DNA from: Campylorhamphus procurvoides
Lineage: Eukaryota > Chordata > Aves > Passeriformes > Dendrocolaptidae
DNA: 64,000 bases
Assembly: GCA_013396655.1 (NCBI GenBank)
Contig: WBMV01009260.1
Location: 7,293-71,292 of the forward strand
Reading direction: 5' to 3'
In this document: in pieces, positions 36,333 through 46,204 of the stretch
How the letters are laid out: each line of letters starts with the position of its first letter
Numbering within the stretch: the first letter of the stretch is position 1
The notes under the pieces: model-generated
The model's input: the letters and a program-made list of their open reading frames with translations, nothing else
What the model was told of the DNA's origin: nothing
Databases searched by the model: none
Made by a program: the position numbers and the translations under genes

Positions 36333-37090
36333 CTGTTGGGACAGAAAACTCCCGGTAGCGAACAATGCCGTGCCCTCAGCTGAACCTCCCTCGCCACAAT
36401 CCTCATTTTACCAACACACAGGCTGGTCCAGACACTCCTCTCAGTACAAATCCCCATCATTTCCTTGGAATTGATCTGTATCAATCCCACTGAAACCAGG
36501 TTTTGAACTTGGCCCTGCCTACTGGACCAGGGAAGGGATTAAGCAGGAGCTCTGGGAGGAAAATCAAGGCTATAAGATGCTGGAGGGATGCTGAGGTTTA
36601 GCTTGCTTGGTGATGTCCCTCACACACCCCACAAGCTCCTCATCTCCTCCCTGCTGCCACCACTGTGACCTGAGGAGTAACATCTCCCTGCAGACCCCTG
36701 CACACAGCAGTGGTCCCCACTCCCACCTGAGAGGCTCAGAGCTGATGCTGTTAACTAAAAACCTTTACAATGACACATTTTCACGATAAAAAAAGAGACA
36801 AAAATGGAGGTCACAGTAAAAATCACCCCCAGGAGAGTATCAGTGATGGCACAGTTGAGACAATCAGATTTGGAGTTTTACAGTCCTAGTTTTCAGCTGT
36901 GCTAAGGCAGCTGGGCACATAAATCCACACAGGGCCGTGTGCTGGAGCCAAGGGGAACAAAAAAGAAAAGTAAATTTCACAAATCGAAGCAACAGGGCAC
37001 ATCTTGCAGAGCCCTTTGTTTCCTGCAGCATCCCAGGCCAACAGAGGGAAGGAGATAAACAATTTAGGTGAAATCTCTGGGGTGAAGCAA

Positions 37091-37124
37091 AATGAATAAA
37101 TGAATGTGCATTTATTTATTCATT
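37091..37124. repeat. AT-rich imperfect inverted repeat in intron 8
   Basis: AATGAATAAATGAA (37091-37104) faces TTTATTTATTCATT (37111-37124) across TGTGCA. The arms match at 13 of 14 positions. Confidence 0.7.
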
Positions 37125-40100
37125 CAAAGGGTCATCAAATGAAATCCAGCTCTGCTGGAATGGATGGCAAAGTTCCCAGGGACGAGCACTTCACCAAGAG
37201 ATTTTAAGGACAGCGTGGCAAGGGAAGGGGAGCTTGTTCTGACACAGATTAACTTTGCTGCTGCTTCAAAAACAAGATTTCTGGTGCAGGCACAAAAACA
37301 TCCCATTTGTTAAAGCTCTCCTGGCTGCACCCTTTCAACACAAGTAAAATTTGAAAGAACACCACACAAAATTACCCTTTTCAAACATTCTCCACCAATA
37401 TGTTTTGAGCTGTAATTTTTTTTCCATCCCCAAAACACAAAGGGGGAAATAAAACCCCCAATTCTACAAAAGTTAGGATTAAGAGCATCTGCCCCAGAAG
37501 ATGCACAGGTGATGCTGCCAGCCTGCTCTAACCTGAGGAATCTTGTCTCACCTTCAGGAGGTGCAGGTGGACAGCACAGACACCTTTAAGTTCTTGTAAA
37601 TACATCCATGCACACATCCTTATTGCTACAAACATCCTTGTGTGTTCTCCTGGAAGCTGCACCCACTCTGCATATAAAATAACCCATTACTCCCACCCAT
37701 GTGTCTTCCAAGGCCAGCTGGAACAACTGCTGGTGTTCATCTTGGTCCAACAATCCCAGAAAGCAGCAAGTGCTGAGGTATACACCGTGGGGACATTCCC
37801 CTGTGTGTCCTTTGGCTTTGTAATAGCAGCTGCCCATAAATTCAGTGTGAAACCACAGTCCCATTCCATTCTTTCTTCCTGACAGCAGCAAAACCTGGCT
37901 TGTTCACCCCACCAATGCAGAGCCCTGAGCATTAAGTCACCTTCCTCCTCTTCCTTCCCTTTAAAGTGGAGTGGAAAGTAGAATGGAATAAGTGGGCAAT
38001 GCAATCCCATCTTTAAAGCAGCTGAAACAATAAGCAGAAGGATGCAGAAGTGTGTCACCCTCCTTAATCCTGCTCAGGTCCATATAATGTAGGAGCAGTG
38101 GAGAGGATGTAGTGCCTTGAAAGCCAAAAACTGGAAGCACAGGCCTGACCTTTCCTCTAATCACAGCTCTATCACAGGAGGGACATCTGGAAGACCAGCC
38201 TGAGCTTCAGCCTTTATGGGCAGTGTAAAAGTTTTGGATCCCTAACCCACCACTGAGTAATAAGAACGCTGGGGTGGAAAAACAATGTCTTGTAAAATGC
38301 AGCATTGTTCTGCTAATAAAGTTTTCAGCATTAAACCGCATCACTCTGCTGGCACTAGAAATCATTGGCTTGGGGTCTGACTGTTTATTTTATTTTTATT
38401 TTTTAAAATATACAACACAAGCCAGTCAAGCTCTGTTTTTTCCGTTGTGTAAAAAAACTGCCTGACTTACAACCTGAGGCTGCTGATTTTTCCATTTAGC
38501 CCAGACATTTCACTGCCTGCCACAGCACGGCCAGGCAGAGCTGCAGGGCTACAGAGCCGCTTCCAGGATTCATCGCAGGTGAAGAGAAGAACACAAAAGC
38601 AGCCAAGACTTCAATTCAAACTCTCTTGGTGTCCTCTCTCCCTCTGCAAGCTCCCATGATTGTTCTGCTGATCTCTCTACAGCCAGGCTTGCTGATGTTG
38701 TATGTGGAAAGAGCACCATCACTCCAGATTTTAAGATGTGTAAGGACCCCATACCCACCACTAACTAAGGGTTACATCCTACCCTAACAGCTTTTGCCTG
38801 CCCTCTGGCTCCTCTTCATGATGATTTTTCCCATCTCTGTCACCTCAAAGAGAGAAGAGAACAGTCTGTCTGCATCACCAGATGGGATGATGAGATCAGA
38901 AAGCCTCAGCTGGTAAGAGCTGATAGATCTACACTGGTCCAGGCTCTCTAGTCTGACCTGGCACTGTCCCACCACTCCTTGCAGAGGAGACCAGAGCAGG
39001 TAAAGGGCATCCCCATGGTGTGTGGAACAGATCTAGGGGTGGAAAGGGGACATCTACAACTAAGAGAATGGCAAGAGGAGAACAAGACAAACAAATCTCT
39101 CACACAGTGCATATGGCTGCAGCTTAAATTCATCCCCACCAGCTCTGGAGCCTGGACAGTCCATCTCAAGACCATAATCCTCTCCCTGAAGGTCCTCTCC
39201 CATCCTTACCATCACTGTAAGCAGGAAATGGGAGATAGCTCACTGCCTGCTCTTGATTTGATTCTTGATGTTGGTTCCCTGATGGCAATTCATTGTCCTT
39301 TTCCAGTTGCCACCCAGCCCTTGGAGGTGCCGGGCACAACTGGGAGATGCTGATCATCCTGGGGGATACTAACCATCCTCCACTTTTGATGGCATTCTTC
39401 AGAGCCAGGGGTGGAAATCAGCTCCTGTGTCCAGCCCCTTGATATTGCACAAACCTCAAAAAGCAGAAGGTTCTGCCAAGCAGGGGAAGCTGCCAGAGCC
39501 AGGGAGAAGCTGCTCCGAAGTGGATCCAAGGAAAACGGAGCCTGCAGAATGGGGTGGAAACTGGCTCCCTCACAAGGAATTTGATGATCTATCTAATGAA
39601 GGAGCTCGAGTGAGAGCATAAGAGGTTCCAAGATTTCCGGTATTTACTACTTCCAGCTGGGTTGTAAATACCACACAAATGGCTCTTTAAATGGAATTTT
39701 CCCAATTCCAACATTAGGGTCATCCAGAATGAGATGTAAGGTCCCTGGACTTCAGGGTGCACTGGGCCCACCTCTTGCTTTGGTGTAAATCAGGAGAGCT
39801 CCTTCCAGATCCATGACAGTCAACTCCCCAGGACAGAAGACAATGGAGAATGGGAACCAACTATTTTAGTTTTCAAAGCTTACCCACACTTCCAAGCCAT
39901 TACAGGAGGTTCATCCCAGCTTTGTGAGGGAGACACAATGGGGGATTATCACCAACACTGCCTGTTGTTTTATCCAGGCTGGATTCTAGCATGAATCTAG
40001 CACGAGCCTCCACAGCTAATACCAGGGTGCAAGGCTGACAAGAGGTGTCCAGGAAGAAAAGAAAAAGGCAGATTCAGGCAAAATGAACATCCCTAAAGGA

Positions 40101-40326
40101 TAAACAAGACATATATCCTAGGACATGGAACCTGAGGCACTCCAGTTATTCCAGCTATTGCACCATTTGTGATATGGATGTGTTGCATCACAGGGCAACA
40201 GGACACAAAGGGTTGTAGGACAGCAACAATCCAACAGCAAAAACTGGAACCTCTCCCAGAGGTAGAAAGTTGTCAGCACTGCCCACTGAGGCACAGGAGG
40301 CACCTCTGATGGCAGAGTGAGATCAC

Positions 40327-40752
40327 ACAGTCATAGAATGGGTCAGGTTGGAAGGGAAAGCAGTGGGTCATCTGGTCCTACCTCCCTGCTCAAGCGGGGT
40401 CATCCCTGAGCACATGGCACAGGATTGAGTCCAGATGGTTCTGGAACATCTCCAGTGAGGGAGAATGGCACAAGATTGCATCCAAATGGTCCTGGAATAT
40501 CTCCAGTGAGGGAGACTCCACACTCTCTCTGGGCAACCTGTTCAGTCAAAAAGTTCTTCCTCATATTCAGGTGGAACTTCCTGGGCATCAATTCCTGCCC
40601 ATTCCTCTTGTCCTATTCTTGGGCACCACCGAGCAGAGCCTGGTCCATCCCCTGATGCCTCCCTGCAGACGCTGATGGGCATTGATGAGTTCCCCTCTCA
40701 ATCATCTCTCAAGACCAAACAGGCCAGCTCCCTCAGCCTTTCTTCATAAGGG
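40327..40752 (-). mobile_element. CR1 LINE 3' fragment with an internal duplication
   Basis: The plus strand has AGTCATAGAATGGGTCAGGT, GGTGGAACTTCCTGGGCATC and CAGGCCAGCTCCCTCAGCC, the reverse of the CR1 3' region. It resembles the copy at 6912-7455. A 51-base segment is duplicated in tandem inside it (40416-40466 and 40467-40517). Confidence 0.88.
40416..40517. repeat. 51-bp tandem duplication inside a CR1
   Basis: GGCACAGGATTGAGTCCAGA at 40416 recurs as GGCACAAGATTGCATCCAAA at 40467. Both units end in CATCTCCAGTGAGGGAGA or TATCTCCAGTGAGGGAGA. About six differences separate the units. The related CR1 at 6912-7455 has only one unit. Confidence 0.8.
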
Positions 40753-41608
40753 GGAGACAAAGCTGCTGTAATTACTGTGTCACAGGGAATGGAGCTGCAC
40801 AGAAAAAGCCCCCTGAATATCTCCTCACCACACAGGCAGGCTCCTTGTGTCCCAACAGACACCTTGCTCTGGCCTCCACTGCACCTATCCAAGCTGCAAA
40901 CACCTCCAACTATAGCACAGCTCAAGCCTTGGGCAACTCATGACAGCTCCTAACATCAGCAGGATGAGCAGCATGTCCCCCAAGAAGACATTCCATACCT
41001 GGTTTCTGTCCTACAGATTCTTTGAGTGAAAGAAAAACTGGGTGAGATGTGGGAGAAATCAATTCAGTCAGTGAAGAGGTCTGTCCACACTAATGGTGCC
41101 TGTTTTTGAGGAGGAGGAGGAGGAAAGGTGTGGCTGCACCTCCACCAACCTCATCAGAGCAGGAAGGAGATAGAGGAGATATTTTTCCCCATGGTGTCCT
41201 GTCCAGGTTGGGTGGCTGAAGGATACAGTCCTCACTGGTTGGAGCTGGTGGATTCTGCCACATCCCTCTTCTCCCTCAGAATGCCAACATGACAACTTTT
41301 ATAAGCTCCCCAGGGAGAGGCTGTTCCAGTTGCCTCCTGTCCAGCATCACAAGCATCCCAGAAATCTGCCAAGTGGTTGAGATTGTGTAAGGCTGGGAGG
41401 GAGCAGAGGTTTAGACGGATGACTATTTAGTCCACAGGAAATCTGAGGGAGAGGAGAATACAAAGGAAAACAAGCCCCAACACCCTAACTCTGATGTGGG
41501 GCTAAATGAAAGGCACAAACCAAGCTTCCTGCTGGTAAGCCTTTTTGGGATCCTCCAAGCATGACAATGAGAGAGGGAGAGGTGGCGAACAACTAGAAAA
41601 AAAGACAA

Positions 41609-42616
41609 AGCTCTAACTGATCTTTGTTGAAGCCTGAAAATTGACATCAAGAACTGAGGCCACTCCTCAGTAAGATACAGGACTGGAGTTAATCCATCCT
41701 CTCCAGACCAGTGACTTTGTCACATTCCGTAAGCAATCTCAGTGTGGAGCCGGGATACAGCACAGGACAGTTATCACCATTCCTTGTGCCTGGAGCAGAG
41801 ACCCTATTGCAGCCCACTGGGATCATTCCCAATGCTGTGACCCTGCACTCCCACCTGCACAGCAGCAATCTCCACATTTGGAGCTCTGGGATGTGTCCTT
41901 CCTTCCTTCCTCACCCAGGAGAGCATCACCTCCCTGAACCAGAGGAGCCTCCAGAGATAACATCCCTGCTGCTTTCCCCTAATGTAACTCCATATCAGAT
42001 CTCCAAGGTGAATCCATCTTGACTTGACAGCTAAGAACAACACTGTCAACCACAGAGCATAATCTTTGTCTGAGGTCACCAAGGAAGTAGACGTTGAATA
42101 AGGGTCCTTTGAGTTGCACGAACACAGACCTGTTCCTAACTGAGCCTAAACTGAGCCTTGATCCAACTGAGAAGGATACAGAGAAACCTCATGAGACGTC
42201 TAAGATTTAAAGAGTTCCGAGGAGAGACTCTTGGAAAACAGTGGTGGAATTTACTACAGAAGATGCAGAGGCAAACCCAGCTGAATTGCCCTCTGCCCTC
42301 AAGAGCACTTATCTGTAACCACTGCCTTGCAAAAAGGAAATAATCCGCTTGAGATAAATCCTAAACTGACCAAGGAGGAGTCAATGTTTGGCAAGTGGAT
42401 AATCCAACAAAATCAGTCAAATTTCCAGTCCAGAAAATGGACAAAGGGGCAATAGGGACAAACATGCTCTTGCTTTCAGGTTTTCTTAGATGGCAAGGCT
42501 TGATAAGAGTTATGCAGAATTGTAGGAAGGCAGGAGGGAAAGCTGTGAGGGAAAGCTCAGAAATGAGAGGCTGGATAAGGAAAAAATAGGAAGATTATAC
42601 ATTGAGTTATTTTCCN
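41609..42616. repeat. Tandem duplication, copy 1 (ends at an N)
   Basis: This 1008-base unit starts AGCTCTAACTGATC and ends TTATTTTCC followed by N at 42616. It matches 42617-43624 base for base at a constant offset of 1008, apart from about 17 substitutions and no indels. I do not recognise it as a repeat family. The ORFs inside appear twice only because of the duplication. Real tandem duplication and assembly artefact are both possible. Confidence 0.95.
42616..42616. other. Ambiguous base (N) at a duplication junction
   Basis: The only non-ACGT character I noticed in the window. It sits exactly where copy 1 of the 1008-bp duplication meets copy 2, which suggests a contig join or an unresolved base. 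Confidence 0.97.
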
Positions 42617-43624
42617 AGCTCTAACTGATCTTTGTTGAAGCCTGAAAATTGACATCAAGAACTGAGGCCACTCCTCAGTAAGATACAGGATTGGAGTTAA
42701 TCCATCCTCTCCAGATCAGTGACTTTGTCACATGCCATAAGCAATCTCAGTGTGGAGCTGGGATACAGCACAGGATGGTTATCACCATTCCCTGTGCCTG
42801 GAGCAGCGACCCTATTGCAGCCCACTGGGGTCATTCCCAATGCTGTGACCCTGCACTCCCACCTGCACAGCAGCAATCTCCACATTTGGAGCTCTGGGAT
42901 GTGTCCTTCCTTCCTTCCTCACCCAGGAGAGCATCACCTCCCTGAACCAGAGGAGCCTCCAGAGATAACATCCCTGCTGCTTTCCCCTAATGTAACTCCA
43001 TATCAGATCTCCAAGGTGAATCCATCTTGACTTGACAGCTAAGAACAACACTGTCAACCACAGAGCATAATCTTTGTCTGAGGTCACCAAGGAAGTAGAC
43101 GTTGAATAAGGTTTCTTTGAGTTGCACGAACACAGACCTGTTCCTAACTGAGCCTAAACTGAGCCTTGACCCAACTGAGAAGGATACAGAGAAACCTCAT
43201 GAGATGTCTAAGATTTAAAGAGTTCCAAGGAGAGACTCTCTGAAAACAGTGGTGGAATTTACTACAGAAGATGCAGAGGCAAACCCAGCTGAATTGCCCT
43301 CTGCCCTCAAGAGCACTTATCTGTAACCACTGCCTTGCAAAAAGGAAATAATCCGCTTGAGATAAATCCTAAACTGACCAAGGAGGAGTCAATGTTTGGC
43401 AAGTGGATAATCCAACAAAATCAGTCAAATTTCCAGTCCAGAAAATGGACAAAGGGGCAATAGGGACAAACATGCTCTTGCTTTCAGGTTTTCTTAGATG
43501 GCAAGGCTTGATAAGAGTTATGCAGAATTGTAGGAAGGCAGGAGGGAAAGCTGTGAGGGAAAGCTCAGAAATGAGAGGCTGGATAAGGAAAAAATAGGAA
43601 GATTATACATTGAGTTATTTTCCC
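42617..43624. repeat. Tandem duplication, copy 2
   Basis: Second copy of the unit at 41609. Compared with copy 1, differences fall in two clusters (copy-1 positions about 41691-41823 and 42103-42232). The middle and the last 380 bases are identical. Position 43624, the partner of the N, is C. Confidence 0.95.
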
Positions 43625-43639
43625 AAGCCCAGGAAAGAT

Positions 43640-44420
43640 TCTTGCTTGGTGCTGGAAGGAAGTGCCATGCTCAGTCAGAGTCCGAGATGAAACCTTGGAT
43701 CACGTTCTGATTTATCCAAACAGAATTGCTCATCTCTAGCGACTTTTTTTTTTTTTTAATTAATTTCACTTTGCAAAGAGCTGCTTGGCAGCTTATGCTG
43801 GCTCTCTGTTTCCCATTAACTTTGTGTTTCTTTTCTTTAAGCCCTGGTGGCTGTTTTCGATTTACTGAATGCATGGGGAGGGGAGGGGGAAAGGCACAGG
43901 GAGGAAGGCAGAGACTCTGGGATGTGCAGCTCCATGGCAGAAGGCGGTGGTATCGGACAGGACACTGCTCCTCTTTGATTAAAGCATTTGGCGGCTTTGA
44001 TAAAAGGCCCTTAACTGCTTGTGCCACTCAAGCCATCGTGGAGATAATGAGGGGACTGAAGGGCCATGGGCCGTGCACACAAGGGCTCCCTTGGCCAGTC
44101 TCCTGCGCTTTGGTGAGGGCCACGCAGGCCAAAAGGGGCCGGGGAGCTTCTTACAGGGCAGATAGTCGTCTCTTTTGTGACAATAAGAGGAAGTGAGATA
44201 ATTGGGGGATTGAGGGAAACCACCCATGGAGACACCACTTAGCGGGAATCCCAAAACTGGAAGGAAACCTCTGTTGATTCCTTATCACGTTACAATGTGG
44301 AGGCGAATGATGAATTGCCCTGCGGTGTGGGGACACGCAGCACTCGGAGATTGTCCAAAGGGTTTGTTGCCATTCGGGCCAGCTTGTTTTGGTTAGGTTT
44401 TGCAAAGGGGAAGAGGGGTG
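43640..44420. promoter_or_regulatory. Candidate TBX5 intron 8 enhancer with GATA and TCF/LEF-type motifs
   Basis: A repeat-free, CpG-retaining block of about 780 bases follows the duplication. GATA-type motifs occur at 43998-44003 (TGATAA), 44042-44047 and 44196-44201 (AGATAA) and 44282-44287 (TTATCA). Two CTTTGAT motifs of TCF/LEF type at 43973 and 43995 are 22 bases apart, about two helical turns. GATA4 is a known TBX5 partner. The enhancer call is inference and needs conservation data. Confidence 0.38.
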
Positions 44421-45977
44421 CTGAAAGCTTCAGCTCCCAGGGCAAAGGAGCACTGAGGATGGATCACAGGCTGAGGGATGCCACGGGTGCCTGGGATCTT
44501 CCATCATGAGCAGTGGGGTTTTGCAGCGACCCAGCTGTGTTCCAGCATCTCACACCCACAGCCTTGCACCAGTACAGGGGTAAAACTGGCCACACACCCC
44601 ATCTCTGACCTAGGGGACACTCTGGGAGCGTCCTCATTCCCTACCTTTTATCTAGCTCAAGTCTAGCATCACCATCTCCACTCCCAGCTCCAACACATCC
44701 TATGTGAGCATGGGCATCACCTGGGCAGCTGGAGGGGGCAGAAAATGACACCTCTGTTTTCTGCTGTTTAGCTCAGTCTTAAGAATATATTGGGATTCCT
44801 CAGCTGTTTTGGCTGTGCACAACACACGTGCTCTTACAACATTCAGGGGATTCACCAAGGACAAGAGAGACATTTCCAGTGCCCTCCTGCCTCCTCTGCC
44901 AGCACTTCCCAGCATCCACTACCTTAGACTGTGTGTCTGCACATCCCAGCGCCCCAGGGTTACGTTACTAAAAATAATGACATGTGCCTGACTGATAGGA
45001 CTGTGCAGGGAAGCAGGAAGGGATCTGCTGTTGGGAGAGGCTATGGGGCTGCAGAAACTCTTGGTGCACTCAAATGCCATGGTGCTTGCTGACTTCTGTT
45101 AGCTTTTCCAGTGCAGCACAGACTAAATCCTGAGAAAAGGGAATAGGGGTCAGCAGCAACCATCTCCTGTCACTCCTTGTTGCATTCAGCCCTGGAAATT
45201 CCCTATTCTCCTCTGAGTATCTGGAGTAGAGCTGATCTGAGGCTTTTGCTATCTCAGTCATGTGAGTGTGTCTGCATCTAAGCATTCCCGTTGCTTTGGG
45301 AGAGGGAGGCAGTGATCACAAACCACTCAGTCCTGCCCAAAACAATTATCCCATTGCTATCATGGGGCTCTTCACGCCAGGACGAGCTGAGCAGTCAGTG
45401 TAAAGCCCTCACAGTTTGATCCCTCAAGCTCTGTCAAAGCAGGTCAGTCGCACCAGAGGGGAAGGAACATGGATATCATGATTTTCAATGTTTGTTAGGA
45501 CAAGCATTTAAGTGGAATTGCTTTTTGCAGACAGAAAACTGTCTCCCAGCTCTGAGACTCTGAGCTGAGAACTGCAAAATGCAAAGTGTCAAGGTATCTC
45601 CTCTTGGAGATTAACCCTGTCTGAGGGGCTACGGCGAAAGATAAGTCATCTTTATCTCTGGCACCAGCCATCTTTCCAAATGTGGATTCACCGTGGGTGA
45701 AAGGCACTGTCACCCCTCCAAAGAGCTCAGCCCAGCTCCCAGCCCAGCAGTTCAGATGGGATTTTAGGCTAATGAGGGGGAGAGGAGTCGCCCAGCCCAG
45801 CCTAGGGGAGCTGCCCACCTCCAACACACACAGCCTCACCCCTCACATCCCCCCGAGTGTCACTGTAAAGCAGGCTGGGGCTGTCCAGCCTGTGGGCAAG
45901 GGGAAACATCAGGAATCAACGCTGACAGTCACCTTGGGAGGGGGAAAGCACGGAGCGGGGAGCAGCCAAGGTCTGAC

Positions 45978-46204
45978 CTTTTCTCTTGGTGCAGTGGTAG
46001 ATCTGGCTGTGCTCCTGGGAGATCGGGTAGGGGTTGGCAGGCGGTAGCAGGTCCTGGGAGGTGCTGGACACCCCGTTCTCACACTGGTACTGGGAGCCCA
46101 GGTTGGAGGAGGCAGAAAGGACCCTGGTCTCGCCACTGAAGGGGCTGTGATTCGAGGACACTTTTTGTCTCACTGTGCTCCTGGGAACAACCGGGTACTC
46201 TTTA
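45978..46204 (-). CDS. TBX5: TBX5 coding exon 8 (region after the T-box)
   Basis: The exon is 227 nt: one base completing a Ser codon with exon 7, 75 full codons, and one base passed to exon 9. Translation runs from [15 protein letters not shown] to [12 protein letters not shown], which matches vertebrate TBX5. The acceptor is TTCTCTGCTTCTAG|T and the donor is AAAAG|GTCAGAC, both on the minus strand. The length equals that of human exon 8 (c.756-982). The segment is low in predicted structure and rich in Ser, Asn, Gln and Pro. Its last residues, KRK (325-327 by human numbering), begin the C-terminal bipartite nuclear localisation signal completed in exon 9. The Arg aligning with human Arg279, site of a recurrent Holt-Oram nonsense mutation, lies at 46123-46125 and is coded AGG. 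The frame is intact. Confidence 0.97.

Larger units (their letters stand above)
36333..45977 (-). other. TBX5: TBX5 intron 8
   Basis: This 9.6-kb intron has GT (45977-45976) and AG (36334-36333) ends on the minus strand. It contains an AT-rich imperfect inverted repeat (37091-37124), one CR1 fragment (40327-40752) and a 1008-bp tandem duplication with an N at the junction (41609-43624). A repeat-free, CpG-retaining block at 43640-44420 looks regulatory. The remaining pieces (36335-40326, 40753-41608 and 44421-45975) show only unique sequence with scattered chance ORFs. Confidence 0.9.

Noticed and set aside
41711..43030. Two nearly identical 103-codon ORFs (41711-42022 and 42719-43030)
   Set aside because: Their similarity comes from the 1008-bp duplication, not from coding constraint. 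Substitutions do not favour synonymous sites by eye.
41609..43624. Pair of LTRs of an endogenous retrovirus
   Set aside because: Copies abut directly with no internal region, and no TG...CA ends, primer-binding site or poly(A) layout was seen.
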